Shown here: piece by piece, positions 20,601 through 29,214 of the stretch
Position numbering within the stretch: position 1 is the stretch's first letter
Layout of the letters: every line of letters starts with the position of its first letter
NCBI GenBank assembly: GCA_017405785.1
Contig: JAFQZR010000019.1
Location: forward strand, 1-64,000
Direction: 5' to 3'
Length of the DNA: 64,000 nucleotides
Source of the DNA: Erysipelotrichaceae bacterium
GTDB taxonomy: Bacteria; Bacillota_I; Bacilli_A; Erysipelotrichales; Erysipelotrichaceae
Made by a program: the position numbers and the translations under genes
The notes under the pieces: model-generated
The model's input: only the letters and a program-made list of their open reading frames with translations
What the model was told of the DNA's origin: nothing
Databases searched by the model: none

Positions 20601-21135
20601 TCTTGAGTTCATACCAAGTACCGTTTATGTTTATTCTGCCTGTACATTCAACAGAATGATCTGCAGATCCATCCATCTGGGCAATGGTGTTATGTCCTTC
20701 ACTCTCGTCAATCTCAATGAAGACTCTCTGAACGTTTTCATTATCGGAACCCTGATATGTTACAAATTTATATGAAACAAGTGTAGAATTACCGTTTTTA
20801 AAAGTATAAGTATCTGAAGTGTTAAGAGCAGGCACAGGTAAAGTACCGCTGGTGTAGGTAGTACCATTTACTGTAACGGTTGCATCCCCGTCCCAGGAAA
20901 CAAAGACATTATTAAGATCTACTCCACCAGGTAAATAGAATTCATATCTGTCTGTTGATCCTGCCTCAACAAACCACCCATTTATCCGGCTTGGTATTTT
21001 GGCAGATTCATTTTCTTCGATTCTGATGTTTGTCGGTGCAGTTGCAGCTTCATATATTATATAGTCACTAAAAATTTGAGATACACTCAGCATTAACGCA
21101 AACAGCAATGATAAACTGATCCTCAGCCTTTTCAT
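14647..21135 (-). CDS. Secreted CotH-kinase-domain surface protein with Cys-rich repeats and CWB2 wall-binding repeats (2162 aa)
   Basis: A signal peptide (about 1-31) leads to a small beta domain (33-130) and then a CotH kinase domain (about 135-520). Its landmarks are KMKGRGNATW (179-188), an RxxLLGNRAGFYLAEQLG helix, WMNGEYQGCYM (254-263), and GPLWDLDNAMG (407-417); the D-x-D here should be the metal-binding pair of this atypical kinase family. Flg_new/InlB-like repeats follow (about 735-865). Next is a long array of modules with paired CxxC (PTCTEEGS...CTVC, HNWGEPTYTWSDD, VCSNDNHPETE). The last 290 residues are three CWB2 repeats (RVAGANRFGTSEAIA; RLAGENRYLTN; RIQGANRAATS), which bind the wall polymer non-covalently. 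CotH proteins phosphorylate Ser residues of spore-coat proteins in Bacillus, so an extracellular kinase acting on neighbouring wall proteins is an inference. The start is the ATG at 21135 with AAAGGAG ten bases upstream. Confidence 0.9.
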   Translation of the reverse strand: MKRLRISLSLLFALMLSVSQIFSDYIIYEAATAPTNIRIEENESAKIPSRINGWFVEAGSTDRYEFYLPGGVDLNNVFVSWDGDATVTVNGTTYTSGTLPVPALNTSDTYTFKNGNSTLVSYKFVTYQGSDNENVQRVFIEIDESEGHNTIAQMDGSADHSVECTGRININGTWYELKKMKGRGNATWKESRDKRPYNVTIGKKINFPGVDSDPTSKWSFMAEILDRSLLGNRAGFYLAEQLGIGQSTTHADVWMNGEYQGCYMITPKTDSFVTKTGYMIEQDNYKEDPVSEGGDPQFTLEGLKEASGWDSCYNRITVKDIGSTLTKLYPDAEYPEEEVALKIIKPWLQTAWDAIRNKQSNYTDYIDIVSFARMYLMHEYIKSYDICAGSILYHRDGDTDADKLIAGPLWDLDNAMGSVYQNGSLGRADDRRNGDRRSAQGDFIQNITEYKTSVYKTISNCTGFMEEVKKQYTRYHRFFDNLATDFDKMAADIRLSAEMNFKKVKELGTSPGKNNHYYSSQTTLGSGEYRQVYVATTTWSDYVANMRTYIETRSRWFANKYYDENYVCNHVYEDVVTAPTCQAAGYTTHTCTICGESYVDTPIAIIPHQYVDDECTMCHQQLLYVTFECSAGTSVTVYEKNDFTSNPIENATVVHPRDKSSGWIECGGDGQVNFLVIVDPGFVLEPVTAGPEGSFKNLKGKEDTGIENGYRMTKVTGNPKVTVKAYTYLSFDSNGGTGTMGDQQIYGNVEVEIQSNTFEKEGYLFNGWNTKADGTGTAYRDNETTAFAGPTVLYAQWRLCTISFVDENGESLQNVEVEVGATPSYTAATPVKAANADYWYEFSGWTPNIVPAVADATYTAVYTAHDRSYGAPVWSWTPDEDGYTATASFTTNDGKTEFTETVDATVQYVTVDPTCLSDGTKTYTASVTYRGNSYTDNKVDTLTALGHDMVFTGYTHNAEGNEAYANYECSRCDYRSQNIVLATDKDTYDVNEEVLVTFNYPYAAKHWIGLYRKGETYNPDAGGVKSIFWGYFKDINNPFSILSSADANGRAGDYDAGQFTVVLFSDDSYNPVVSVDITVTKVRESSLETNKGHYKYGEAINVTSATGFDTGWVGLYDYADSDPLDKKLLSSYEVNGQDTRNINNGEQYLKPGNYKVILFKRGYHIDSGLIKSFTVDRVYNLPTVVFSEDKSQATFTFIATDDDKIKIEQTVDTTSKVTKEPTCTETGIMTYTATLFMPDAFYCVNDSMEFSTTDTSVIPENGHTPGQPKKENEVPSTCTEEGSYDMVVRCTVCNAVLSSENFTTEPTGHNWGEPTYTWSDDNLTVTATRVCSNDNHPETETVNTTNVITPPTCTADGSITYTAEFKNSAFSKQTKTVAGGSATGHTHGDAIIENEIAPTCTEAGSYQSVVYCTVCGKELSRETKTVEALGHNWGQWTVKTQPTCTEEGTEERECSRCGATETQPVEALGHLPGEAHEENRVEPTCEIEGSYDMVVRCTRCNEVLSSEHHSIPATGHTPGEPVREHEVGESCTGPGSYDEVVYCTVCGKELSRETKTVEALGHSWGEWGVTKEPTCTEKGTEERVCSRCGETETQDINPLGHDWNAPTYSWSDDYSKVTATRTCNNGDHPETETVNSTSEVTKAATCTERGEITYTGVFTNSAFEKQIKKVETPALGHSWSEWKQTKDPGCETKGEKTRTCLLCGEKETEEIAALGHDWGEATYTWSNNNESCEASMVCNRDSSHRQTEKATVTKKETAPTCTEAGSITYTATFKNTVFKTQSKTVEGKPATDHNWGAWTFNGEEAKTHTRVCANDSKHTETEPCDFEVTAEGNTTTYTCRVCGGSYSKTEETPVIPEVNAVIRVAGANRFGTSEAIAAAYKQNSQTDKLNAVILANGDNFADALAGSYLAAGYDAPIIITRQGKETEINNYIKSILVKGGTVYVLGGTTAVPESCLKGLSGYKIERLAGENRYLTNLEILNNKGIEGDTILVSTGTNFADSLSASATGLPILLVKDDGLTNEQKAFLSQNKGKKFIILGGINAVKQVIENQLKSYGNVERIQGANRAATSIEIAKKFFPDATQAVIAYSHDFPDGLCGGPLANQINAPLLLTRDADADKTAAYLKSKGIKTGYVLGGTAKLTDALVKSEFEMRSSDKIIDFE

Positions 21136-21200
21136 AGTCGGTACACTCCTTTTTACCTATCAAATACAAATTCTTCCAGATTTCATACATTATTAAATAC

Positions 21201-21216
21201 AACTGTGATTACAGTT
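21201..21216. promoter_or_regulatory. Inverted repeat upstream of the CotH-kinase gene
   Basis: AACTGT and ACAGTT form 6-bp arms with a 4-base spacer, about 65 bases before the start codon in an A+T-rich region. It could be an operator or a leader hairpin. I could not place a confident promoter around it. Confidence 0.3.
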
Positions 21217-21280
21217 TCTATACATATATTTTAATTAATATCCTTTATTTGTTCAAATATTAACGTATTACACATATGAA

Positions 21281-21306
21281 AAGAGTGCTTGGGGAAAAGC
21301 ACTCTT
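21281..21306 (-). terminator. Intrinsic terminator of the 2618-aa Cna-B protein gene
   Basis: A 10-bp stem, AAGAGTGCTT/AAGCACTCTT, with a 6-nt loop lies 27 bases after the stop codon and is followed by TTCATATG on the minus strand. Both its sequence and its spacing resemble the terminator of the paralogue at 7129-7153. Confidence 0.82.
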
Positions 21307-21333
21307 ATTCATTTGTTATTTCAGAATCTGTTT

Positions 21334-24300
21334 CTAGAACAGTTCTTCCTCTTTTCTTCTCTTCAGAGCAACTCCAGCCAAAGCTACGGTGCCGGTTAAT
21401 GATAATGCCATTAATGCAGCCCATAACTTGAGGTTGTTAGTGTCGCCTGTTTCAGGAGGATTGACAGTGTTGGTGATAGTTACCTTATTACCTGTCTGTG
21501 AGAAGCTCATTGTGTAGCCTTCCGGTACGTTGTCTTCCTTGACTGTGTAGGAGATTTCTTCGAAGTTCTCATCAGAGAATTCTAAGCCTTCCCACTTGTA
21601 AGCCCAGCCGTTCTCTTCACTCAGAGTTACGGTTTCGACAGCTTCACCGTTTGCGTATAATGTTACTTCTAATTCTTCAGGTCTTAAGCCCTGCTCATCA
21701 TCATTGTCTTCCCAGATCTTTACAACTTCTACATCAATGTAATCTCTGTATTCGTTGACGAACTTGAACTGTGATGGGGTCAGATTCTGGTAATCAGCTT
21801 CTTCGCCATTGATTGTTAACTTAACAGCTAACTGGTTGTCTTCATCTACTGTGATTTCGAATACCAGTAAGTATTCAGTCTCATCGTAAGCGTAGCCTTC
21901 CTTACCTTCATTGACTTCTGTGATCTTGTACTGGTATGTACCAGGTTCAACAAGATATACATCACCGTATTCATATTCTTCACCGGCCTTGAGAGTAGCT
22001 GTCTTTGTCTGACCTTCTGCTCCTTCTGGCATTGGTGCGCCATCTAAGCCTTCGAACTGGAATGTGAATGTATCATCACTGTCAGCTTCATCGCCTTCAA
22101 CAACCTTCATTACAGGTGGGTCGAAGTGTACAGGTGTGAATGTGTTGGTAATTGTCCAACCCTTGTTATCGCCTTCTGCTTCGCTCTTGTATCCGGCAGG
22201 AACTTCAACTTCCTTGACACTGTATTCGATTTCCTTGCCATCAGCGTACTGATCAAGTCCTTCGAATGTGAACTTCCATTCATTCTCTTCGTTTAACTCA
22301 GCTGTCAGTCCTTCTTCACCGATTGACTTGCCGTCAGCCAGTAATTCAACTGTAACGCTTTCAGGTCTGACATCAAAGTCCTCGTCACCCTTCCAAACCT
22401 TCTCAACAGGGATATCGATCTGTTCAGGTTCATGAGCGTTAGTAACTTCAATTGTCTCAGATACTTCACCGGTGTACTGAACTGGATCACCGATTGTCAT
22501 CGTGTAATTCAGTGTTTCATCACCGTAAGTCTCTTCAACTGAGTAAGTTACCAGCTTGCCGTCTTCATATGCCGGTAAGTCTTTCCACTCGTTGCTCCAG
22601 TCATCGCCTGTACCTACTGTTACAGGATCGCCGACTTTGGTCTTTTCTTCTGAGCCTTCTAACTGCTTGTACAGCTGTACAGTTGCACCTAACTTAGCTC
22701 TGAAGCCGTCCTGGTCATTGTTGTCTTCCCAGATCTTATTGACAATTACTGAGAATGTGTCAATTGTGTATGGGTTGGTTAATTCCATAACGTTGTCTTC
22801 AACATCAACTGTCAGAGTAACTTCTGTTACAGCATCTTCGCTTAATGTAGCACCGAAGATTTCATAGCCGCTTTCAGTAGCAGTGATTTCTGTTTCGTAA
22901 GGAATCTTTTCACTTAATACCCAAGTGTACTTCAGACCGTCAACTTTGACATCTTCATCAGTAACCTTGAGTACCTGGATTTCTTCACCAGCAACAGTAA
23001 TGCTGATCTGGAAGTCTTCAGGAATCATTTCATTGGTGATACCAGTGAATTCCTTGGTTACAGTGATTTCATAACTCTGTTTTTCGTATTGGTTATAGAA
23101 ACTTATTGTTTTACCATCTTCAACAATTATTTCTGATGCATGGAACATTGCAGATACAAGCCGATATCCTGGAATCTCATAGTTCTTTTCGTCTAATTCA
23201 ATCAATGATTCAAACGGAACATTTTCAATGACCCAATGGAATTCATTCTCGCCGACCTTCTGTGCATTATCTAATGTCAGATTTGGCTGAGCTTCACCAT
23301 CAATGCTGTAAGCAATATAGAAGTCAGCAGGAATCTTGCTGTAGTCATCAATATAGAATATCTTTTCTACATTGACACTGTAGACTTTTCTTTCATACGG
23401 GTTGGAGACTGTCAGGATGTTGGCGCTTGCAGATGCAGAGATAGTGATCTTTCCATCTTTTGCTGTGCCCTTCCATGTGAAGCCTGTGATCTCATAACCT
23501 TTTTCTTCCCAAGCTACTTCTGTTTCGTAAGGAATTGCTTCAACCTTCCAAGTGTATGTCTTCTTATCTTCTGAGACTGAGACACCTTCATCGGTAAGTT
23601 TCAGAGCCTTAGTTGTTTCACCGTATGTCAGGTCGATTTCGAATTCTGCCGGAATCTTTTCTGCATCATCGATATCGAATACCTTAGTTACAGTTAAGTC
23701 GTAATTATTTCTTGTATAAGGGTTAGTAAGAGTAATTACATTCTTTTCGGAATCTGTTGATACTGTTACTGAAGCGGTTGTTGCTGTACCGGTCCAAGTG
23801 AATCCTTCAACTTCGTAATTCTTTTCTTCAGCACCGATTACTGAACCGTAAGGAACGCCCTTAAGAGTCCATGTGTAAGTTGTACCGTCAGTTGATACTT
23901 CAACATCTTCATCCTTGAGAGTCAGAGTATCAGTATTAGTACCGATTGTAATGTCGATTTCGAAGTTTGCAGGGATCTTATCCAGATCTTCAATATCAAA
24001 GATCTTTGTAACTGTTACATCATAAGTATTAATAGTGTACTTATTGGTAACAGTTAATGTGCCTTCACCGTTCTTTTCAAGAGTTACAGGATCTGAAATG
24101 GTTGTAGTTAATGAGTAACCAGTAACTTCTGCACCGCTTTCAGTTACGCTGTATTGTCCTGTCGGAACCTGACCGAAGTCATAGCTTCCATCAGTGAAAT
24201 CACTATATGAAACTGTCATTGAGCCGTTTGTACCGAAATCATCCGGTCCGGTTACTGTGAATGTAGCTGTACCTGGAGTTGTTGTATCACCTTCAACTAC

Positions 24301-27300
24301 TTTCTTCAGAACCAACTTAGCTGTATCTCTGACATATGTATTGGTGACTGTTAATTCACCGCTCTGTTCCAGAGTAACCTCTGTAGGATCTGAAATCGTT
24401 GTAGTTAATGTGTAACCTTCAATACCAGCACCCTCTTCAGTTACGCTGTATTCACCTGTCGGAACCTGACCGAAATCATAGATACCGTCAGTGAAATCAT
24501 CGTATGTAACTGTCATTTCACCGTTTGTACCAAAGTCAGCAGGACCGGTTACTGTGAATGTGGTTGTACCAGGAACTTCTACATCGCCTTCGACAACTTT
24601 CTTCAGAACTAAGCCTGCCTGATCTCTTGTATAAGTGTTAGTGACTGTTAATTCTCCTTCGTCACCCTTTTCAAGAGTTAATGCTGCAGTGTCTGTTGAA
24701 GTTGTAGTAACTAATGTGTAGCCTTCAATACCAGCACCTGTTTCTGTAACTGTGTAGTCACCTGTTGGGACATCACCGAAATCATAGCTTAAGTCTTCGT
24801 CCAGCATATCATATGTAACAGTCATTGAACCGTTTGTACCGAAATCATCTGGTCCTGTTACTGTGAATACTACTGTTTCAGGTAATTCAACATCACCTAC
24901 AACAGACTTAACGAGAGTTAACTTAGCTGTATCTCTTGTGTTAGTGATTGTTACTGTGTAACCGTCTTCTACACTTCCGCTAACTGTTCCGACAGTCTTT
25001 GTATAGCCATCAGGTACGGTAGGCTCATCAACTGTATATGCAATAGCTGAACCGTTTTCATAAGCCTGTAAGTCTTCCCAAGTGTAAGTCCATTCGTTCT
25101 CTGCAGTTAACGTCTGAGTGTCCTTGACAGTTTCTCCAACCTTTAACTGAACAGAGATGCTTTCCGGCAGATCATCTTCTTCAACACCTGACCATTCCTT
25201 GGTAACAGTTACGGTTGTTGTTTCATATGTATTGGTTACTGTTGCTTCAACAGTAGCAACCTTGCCTTCAGAAGCAGCTGTGAATGTTCCACCAGTAATG
25301 TTGGATACATATAACTTGCCGTCTGCATCTGTTGATACAGTTACAACGATTGTTGCAGCTGGGTTAGCAGCATAAGTTAAGTCGCCGACAACTGTTCCAC
25401 CGTTTGCTTCAGTAATTGTATAAGTATATGTTCCTGCAGCGATGAATCTTAACTGACCATAAGTATTGGTCTTTGCAGATGTTGTGGCTGTAACTTCTGT
25501 TGTATCAGGCATTGGATTTGTAGTCTCTGAAGCTACCAGTGTTAACTCGAAGCTGTCAGTATCTGTCCAGTCACGACCTGTAATTGCCTTGGTAACCTTG
25601 ATTTCAGCATCAACTGCATCAAGCTTGTTCTCGAATCTGTTGTAATAACGTGTATTCGGTTCTGCAATTGTACCAGTAATCTTATCGTTATCAACAGTTT
25701 CCTTACCTGCTGTGCCGTTTGTTGAGGTGTTCTTTACAAGATAGCCCTGGCTTGTCAGATCCTTACCGTTTGCCTGAACTTCTACGATTGTATAAGTTGT
25801 TCCTGTAGGCAGGTTAGTGAAACGGATGACCTGATTACGGTTCATTGTTACTGTAGCAGTAACAGTTGTTCCGCTTGCAGTTGTAGCGTACTTAGTACCA
25901 CCCCATGTTTCATCAGCTGAGTAACCAGTAGGAGCAAATGCTGCACCTGGGTTAGTTCCGCTGTATTCAGGTAATGTCCATGTATCGCCTTCAGTAGCCG
26001 GAGTGTAGATCCAGTAGTTGATACCGGATACTTCATTGACTGCTGATTCAGGTACTACGAATGTTACTTCGAATGTGAATGTTTCAGCATCAAGCTCTTC
26101 AGCTGTCTTGGTTGACAGAGAAGAATCGATGATCTTAGTGATATCTAATTCAGCTGTCTTGAAGTTGAAGCCTGTTACTGATGCGTTAGTTGTATGAGTT
26201 TCGTCAGCAAGTACACGATACTTGACACCGTCAATTGTATAAACGTTAGAATTCAGCAGTCTGCTCTCATCGAAGACTGAATCAGCTTCAACCAAGTATA
26301 CCAATGTTCCACTGTAAGAACCACCCATTGTGGTATCGGTTAATACCATCGGACGGACTACTTCAGACTGGAATTCCATTGAATAGCCGCTGGCTTGTTC
26401 TTCAGATCCTTCAACGACTGTGTAATAAGTTCCACCTTCACCTGAAGTCTTATTGAATTCATATGTCCATGACTTTCCTTCTTCAAGCTGATAACTGTGG
26501 CCTGTTTCAAGTACTGTGGCATTTCCGTCAGCATCGAACTGAACGATACCCGGAGCGATTTCAACTTCTTCAATCCATTCAAGACCGTTTGTAACGAAGT
26601 ATTCAGCCGGCTTCTGGCCATCGGCATCAGATGCACTGTCAGATGACAGTAACTTCTTGTCCTTTACGATAAGAACATATGGGTTACCATCAGCACCCTT
26701 ATAGTACTCGTTGCCAACTTTCAGGTAGAATTCAACCTTGTTAGCTCTGTTACGAGTATTGATATCGTCTACCCAGTCTTTTCTGATATTCATGGTTTCA
26801 GATTCAAGCAGCATCTGTCCTTCAGACTGAGTGATGCCTGCATCTGTATATGTCTGACCATTGTATGTGTAGGTCGTCTGTAAATGTGTATTTGTCTTCA
26901 GATAGTATGCTACTGATGTTGCACTGTCGATTGCTGACTGTAACTCTGCATCTGTCAGATAAGTACTGCCATTTGATGACCAGCCATTACCTTCGGTGAA
27001 TGTATAAGTTGTTCCGTTAACAACTACTTTCAACTGAGGCTTCTGTTCTGCTGTTACATTAGCGATCTTCTTGACTTCGTTGTTGAGGTCTGTAATCAGG
27101 TCATAAGCTTCCTGACTTGGCCATACCTTGAAGATAAGACGATAAGTAACACCATCTTCCAATACACCGACACTGCTTAAGTCCCATGTAACACCATTGT
27201 CTTCACTGTAAGAAGCACGTGCAGGGTTTTCCCATTCAGTGAAGTTGGTTGGGGTTCCATCTGTGGCATACTGATTAGTCTTGTAGTATTCGAATCCGCC

Positions 27301-29190
27301 TGCTTCACCGGAAACCATAGCACTGACATTTGACAGGCTTGTAACACCGTCGTCAACTGTTGTGTCGGTTGAACCGAAGTTATTAACGATTGTGGAAGCG
27401 ATGTTTGCAAATGCTGCCTTAATTGCCGCATCATCAGCACCGTCAATTGTTGCCGGTCTGTTAGTCTTGCCTGCAGCAGAAGCTGCTGCTGTCAGCATTC
27501 CGTCTAATGTATCATAACCACCTGCAGAAGCACCGCAGAATACACCGTAGAATTCGATGTTGCTGTCAGAATACAGTGATACAGCATGTGGTCTTGCTGC
27601 GTTAACAGCTGCTGTCTGACCATTCCGGACATAACCGGTATAGTTATTTCCGGTTTCACCGGTACCGCGGGCGTTTGGAGAACCGTCTGTTACGAAGATA
27701 ACGTATGTCTTATCTTTGTTGTTTTCTGCCTGGTTCTTTGCCTGAGCAAGCAGTAATGCTCTGTATAATGGGTCTTCCCAGTTAGTACCGTTATTGGTGT
27801 TATCATTAGCACCAATTGGTGTAAGACTTGTACCCTGGATATAAGAATTATAAGTGGTAGCATTGTCTGTCCACTCATCTGTTCCCCACGTATGAATTGG
27901 TGAGTCGATTCTGTTGTAGAAAGAAATCAATGAGTATTCAACATCATTACCGGCATTGTCACCAGTAGACAGTGTTGTAACAAGTAAGTCAATTGCTTCT
28001 CTTGCAACTGTCCATCTGTTATCCCGTTCATCAGCAGCGATCTGGTCATTGCCCATGTTGTAACGCATACTCTTTGTTCTGTCTAAAACGATCAGAACGT
28101 TTGCACCGGTAACTTCTGTTTCAGTCTTAACAGCACCCTTGACGTCAAGAATAATTGAAGATGTACCATCATGGTTATCAACAACGTTCTTGATTGTTGT
28201 CGGTCCTTCAACTTCTTCCGGGCTTGGATTATGAGGTTGGCCTTTTGGTACATATCCAACATAAATGGTTGATCCATCTTCAATAGCAGTAAGTACTACA
28301 GAAGTTGAGTCACCGTCATGAATATGCATTTTCAGCTTGTAAACACCATTATCATTTACGAGAACCGGATCAACAACAACATTTGTTTCACCTTTTTCGT
28401 AATGAGCCTGAGCGAATTCATACCCATCAAAGATGTTGGCTAAGCTGACACTTCCGGCGCCAGTATCGATTGATACGTTGTCAACATCAAACGGTTCGAT
28501 CGTTCCGTCTGTTTTGATTTCACCCCAAACAACCGTTGCAGTCTTAGTAACCTGTTCTTCGCCTTCGCCTTCTTTCCAGGTGATTGCGAATGTTGAGAAG
28601 CTTTCAACTGTGAAATTAAGTTTCAGAGCATCTGCTGCTCCTTCGATCTTCTCAGCGACTACCTCAACTTCTTCCTCTTCGGTGATGTGGGTAACGTTAA
28701 TTGTCTCGACATCAATCTCAGGTGCGATTTCAGCTAATGCCTGTTCATTGAGGGAAATCTGGACATCAACTGAGCCATCAGGTTCAATCTTCTCTCCAGT
28801 CTCAACTACCTTGAAATAGATGTCGTACGCAATCATACCGTCATACTCAGCACCGCTCTCTTTCAGAATATCTTCAGTTTTGAAATATTCTGCACTGCCG
28901 TTGAAAATCGGTTCGACAACGAGTTCGACTTTCTCGGCAAAAGTGCCTTCAGCAACAGTAGCAGTAACTGTAACCGTATAGTTTTTGGCCTTATAAACAG
29001 TAGGCTGCGTTTCTACCAAAGTTACTTCTTCGATTTCTTCGATTTCTTCAATCTCTTCGATTTCCTCTACTGTCGGTTCTTCACCTTCTTCAGCAAAAAC
29101 CTCCGTTCCTAAATAAGGAATGTGAAGTACGCTGAAGCACATGATTACTGACAGTAAAATCTTAAGTAATTTGTTGGTAATCTGTTTCAT
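21334..29190 (-). CDS. Giant wall-anchored vWA / DUF5979-like / Cna-B surface protein (2618 aa)
   Basis: The signal peptide (1-33, ending VFA) is followed by a Glu/Ile microrepeat (EEIEEIEEIEEIEEV) and an N-terminal domain ending TVESFSTFAITW (about 60-205). The von Willebrand A domain begins near residue 365. Its MIDAS reads DRTKS instead of DxSxS, while TNW and TDG are present. A broad beta-rich middle leads into three tandem DUF5979-like repeats (VTGPDDFGTNGSMTV, nucleotides about 24080-24990) and four tandem repeats of the type YDVTVTKIFDIEDLDKIPA (about 22760-24040). Cna-B domains, an FctA-like domain and the sorting signal NPPETG (2577-2582) with helix and KRRKEEELF finish the protein. 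It resembles a pilus-tip adhesin or long stalk crosslinked by internal isopeptide bonds. Its two ends are about 90 percent identical by eye to those of the 2399-aa protein; the interior differs. Confidence 0.9.
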   Translation of the reverse strand: MKQITNKLLKILLSVIMCFSVLHIPYLGTEVFAEEGEEPTVEEIEEIEEIEEIEEVTLVETQPTVYKAKNYTVTVTATVAEGTFAEKVELVVEPIFNGSAEYFKTEDILKESGAEYDGMIAYDIYFKVVETGEKIEPDGSVDVQISLNEQALAEIAPEIDVETINVTHITEEEEVEVVAEKIEGAADALKLNFTVESFSTFAITWKEGEGEEQVTKTATVVWGEIKTDGTIEPFDVDNVSIDTGAGSVSLANIFDGYEFAQAHYEKGETNVVVDPVLVNDNGVYKLKMHIHDGDSTSVVLTAIEDGSTIYVGYVPKGQPHNPSPEEVEGPTTIKNVVDNHDGTSSIILDVKGAVKTETEVTGANVLIVLDRTKSMRYNMGNDQIAADERDNRWTVAREAIDLLVTTLSTGDNAGNDVEYSLISFYNRIDSPIHTWGTDEWTDNATTYNSYIQGTSLTPIGANDNTNNGTNWEDPLYRALLLAQAKNQAENNKDKTYVIFVTDGSPNARGTGETGNNYTGYVRNGQTAAVNAARPHAVSLYSDSNIEFYGVFCGASAGGYDTLDGMLTAAASAAGKTNRPATIDGADDAAIKAAFANIASTIVNNFGSTDTTVDDGVTSLSNVSAMVSGEAGGFEYYKTNQYATDGTPTNFTEWENPARASYSEDNGVTWDLSSVGVLEDGVTYRLIFKVWPSQEAYDLITDLNNEVKKIANVTAEQKPQLKVVVNGTTYTFTEGNGWSSNGSTYLTDAELQSAIDSATSVAYYLKTNTHLQTTYTYNGQTYTDAGITQSEGQMLLESETMNIRKDWVDDINTRNRANKVEFYLKVGNEYYKGADGNPYVLIVKDKKLLSSDSASDADGQKPAEYFVTNGLEWIEEVEIAPGIVQFDADGNATVLETGHSYQLEEGKSWTYEFNKTSGEGGTYYTVVEGSEEQASGYSMEFQSEVVRPMVLTDTTMGGSYSGTLVYLVEADSVFDESRLLNSNVYTIDGVKYRVLADETHTTNASVTGFNFKTAELDITKIIDSSLSTKTAEELDAETFTFEVTFVVPESAVNEVSGINYWIYTPATEGDTWTLPEYSGTNPGAAFAPTGYSADETWGGTKYATTASGTTVTATVTMNRNQVIRFTNLPTGTTYTIVEVQANGKDLTSQGYLVKNTSTNGTAGKETVDNDKITGTIAEPNTRYYNRFENKLDAVDAEIKVTKAITGRDWTDTDSFELTLVASETTNPMPDTTEVTATTSAKTNTYGQLRFIAAGTYTYTITEANGGTVVGDLTYAANPAATIVVTVSTDADGKLYVSNITGGTFTAASEGKVATVEATVTNTYETTTVTVTKEWSGVEEDDLPESISVQLKVGETVKDTQTLTAENEWTYTWEDLQAYENGSAIAYTVDEPTVPDGYTKTVGTVSGSVEDGYTVTITNTRDTAKLTLVKSVVGDVELPETVVFTVTGPDDFGTNGSMTVTYDMLDEDLSYDFGDVPTGDYTVTETGAGIEGYTLVTTTSTDTAALTLEKGDEGELTVTNTYTRDQAGLVLKKVVEGDVEVPGTTTFTVTGPADFGTNGEMTVTYDDFTDGIYDFGQVPTGEYSVTEEGAGIEGYTLTTTISDPTEVTLEQSGELTVTNTYVRDTAKLVLKKVVEGDTTTPGTATFTVTGPDDFGTNGSMTVSYSDFTDGSYDFGQVPTGQYSVTESGAEVTGYSLTTTISDPVTLEKNGEGTLTVTNKYTINTYDVTVTKIFDIEDLDKIPANFEIDITIGTNTDTLTLKDEDVEVSTDGTTYTWTLKGVPYGSVIGAEEKNYEVEGFTWTGTATTASVTVSTDSEKNVITLTNPYTRNNYDLTVTKVFDIDDAEKIPAEFEIDLTYGETTKALKLTDEGVSVSEDKKTYTWKVEAIPYETEVAWEEKGYEITGFTWKGTAKDGKITISASASANILTVSNPYERKVYSVNVEKIFYIDDYSKIPADFYIAYSIDGEAQPNLTLDNAQKVGENEFHWVIENVPFESLIELDEKNYEIPGYRLVSAMFHASEIIVEDGKTISFYNQYEKQSYEITVTKEFTGITNEMIPEDFQISITVAGEEIQVLKVTDEDVKVDGLKYTWVLSEKIPYETEITATESGYEIFGATLSEDAVTEVTLTVDVEDNVMELTNPYTIDTFSVIVNKIWEDNNDQDGFRAKLGATVQLYKQLEGSEEKTKVGDPVTVGTGDDWSNEWKDLPAYEDGKLVTYSVEETYGDETLNYTMTIGDPVQYTGEVSETIEVTNAHEPEQIDIPVEKVWKGDEDFDVRPESVTVELLADGKSIGEEGLTAELNEENEWKFTFEGLDQYADGKEIEYSVKEVEVPAGYKSEAEGDNKGWTITNTFTPVHFDPPVMKVVEGDEADSDDTFTFQFEGLDGAPMPEGAEGQTKTATLKAGEEYEYGDVYLVEPGTYQYKITEVNEGKEGYAYDETEYLLVFEITVDEDNQLAVKLTINGEEADYQNLTPSQFKFVNEYRDYIDVEVVKIWEDNDDEQGLRPEELEVTLYANGEAVETVTLSEENGWAYKWEGLEFSDENFEEISYTVKEDNVPEGYTMSFSQTGNKVTITNTVNPPETGDTNNLKLWAALMALSLTGTVALAGVALKRRKEEELF
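29027..29068 (-). repeat. Nine-base tandem microrepeat coding for (Glu-Glu-Ile)n
   Basis: Within the 2618-aa protein gene, the unit GAAATCGAA recurs about four times with small changes and codes for the EEI tract just after the signal peptide. Gain or loss of units keeps the frame, so it would change only linker length. Confidence 0.7.
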
Positions 29191-29214
29191 AAAGAATTAC
29201 TCCTTTCCCCTAAT

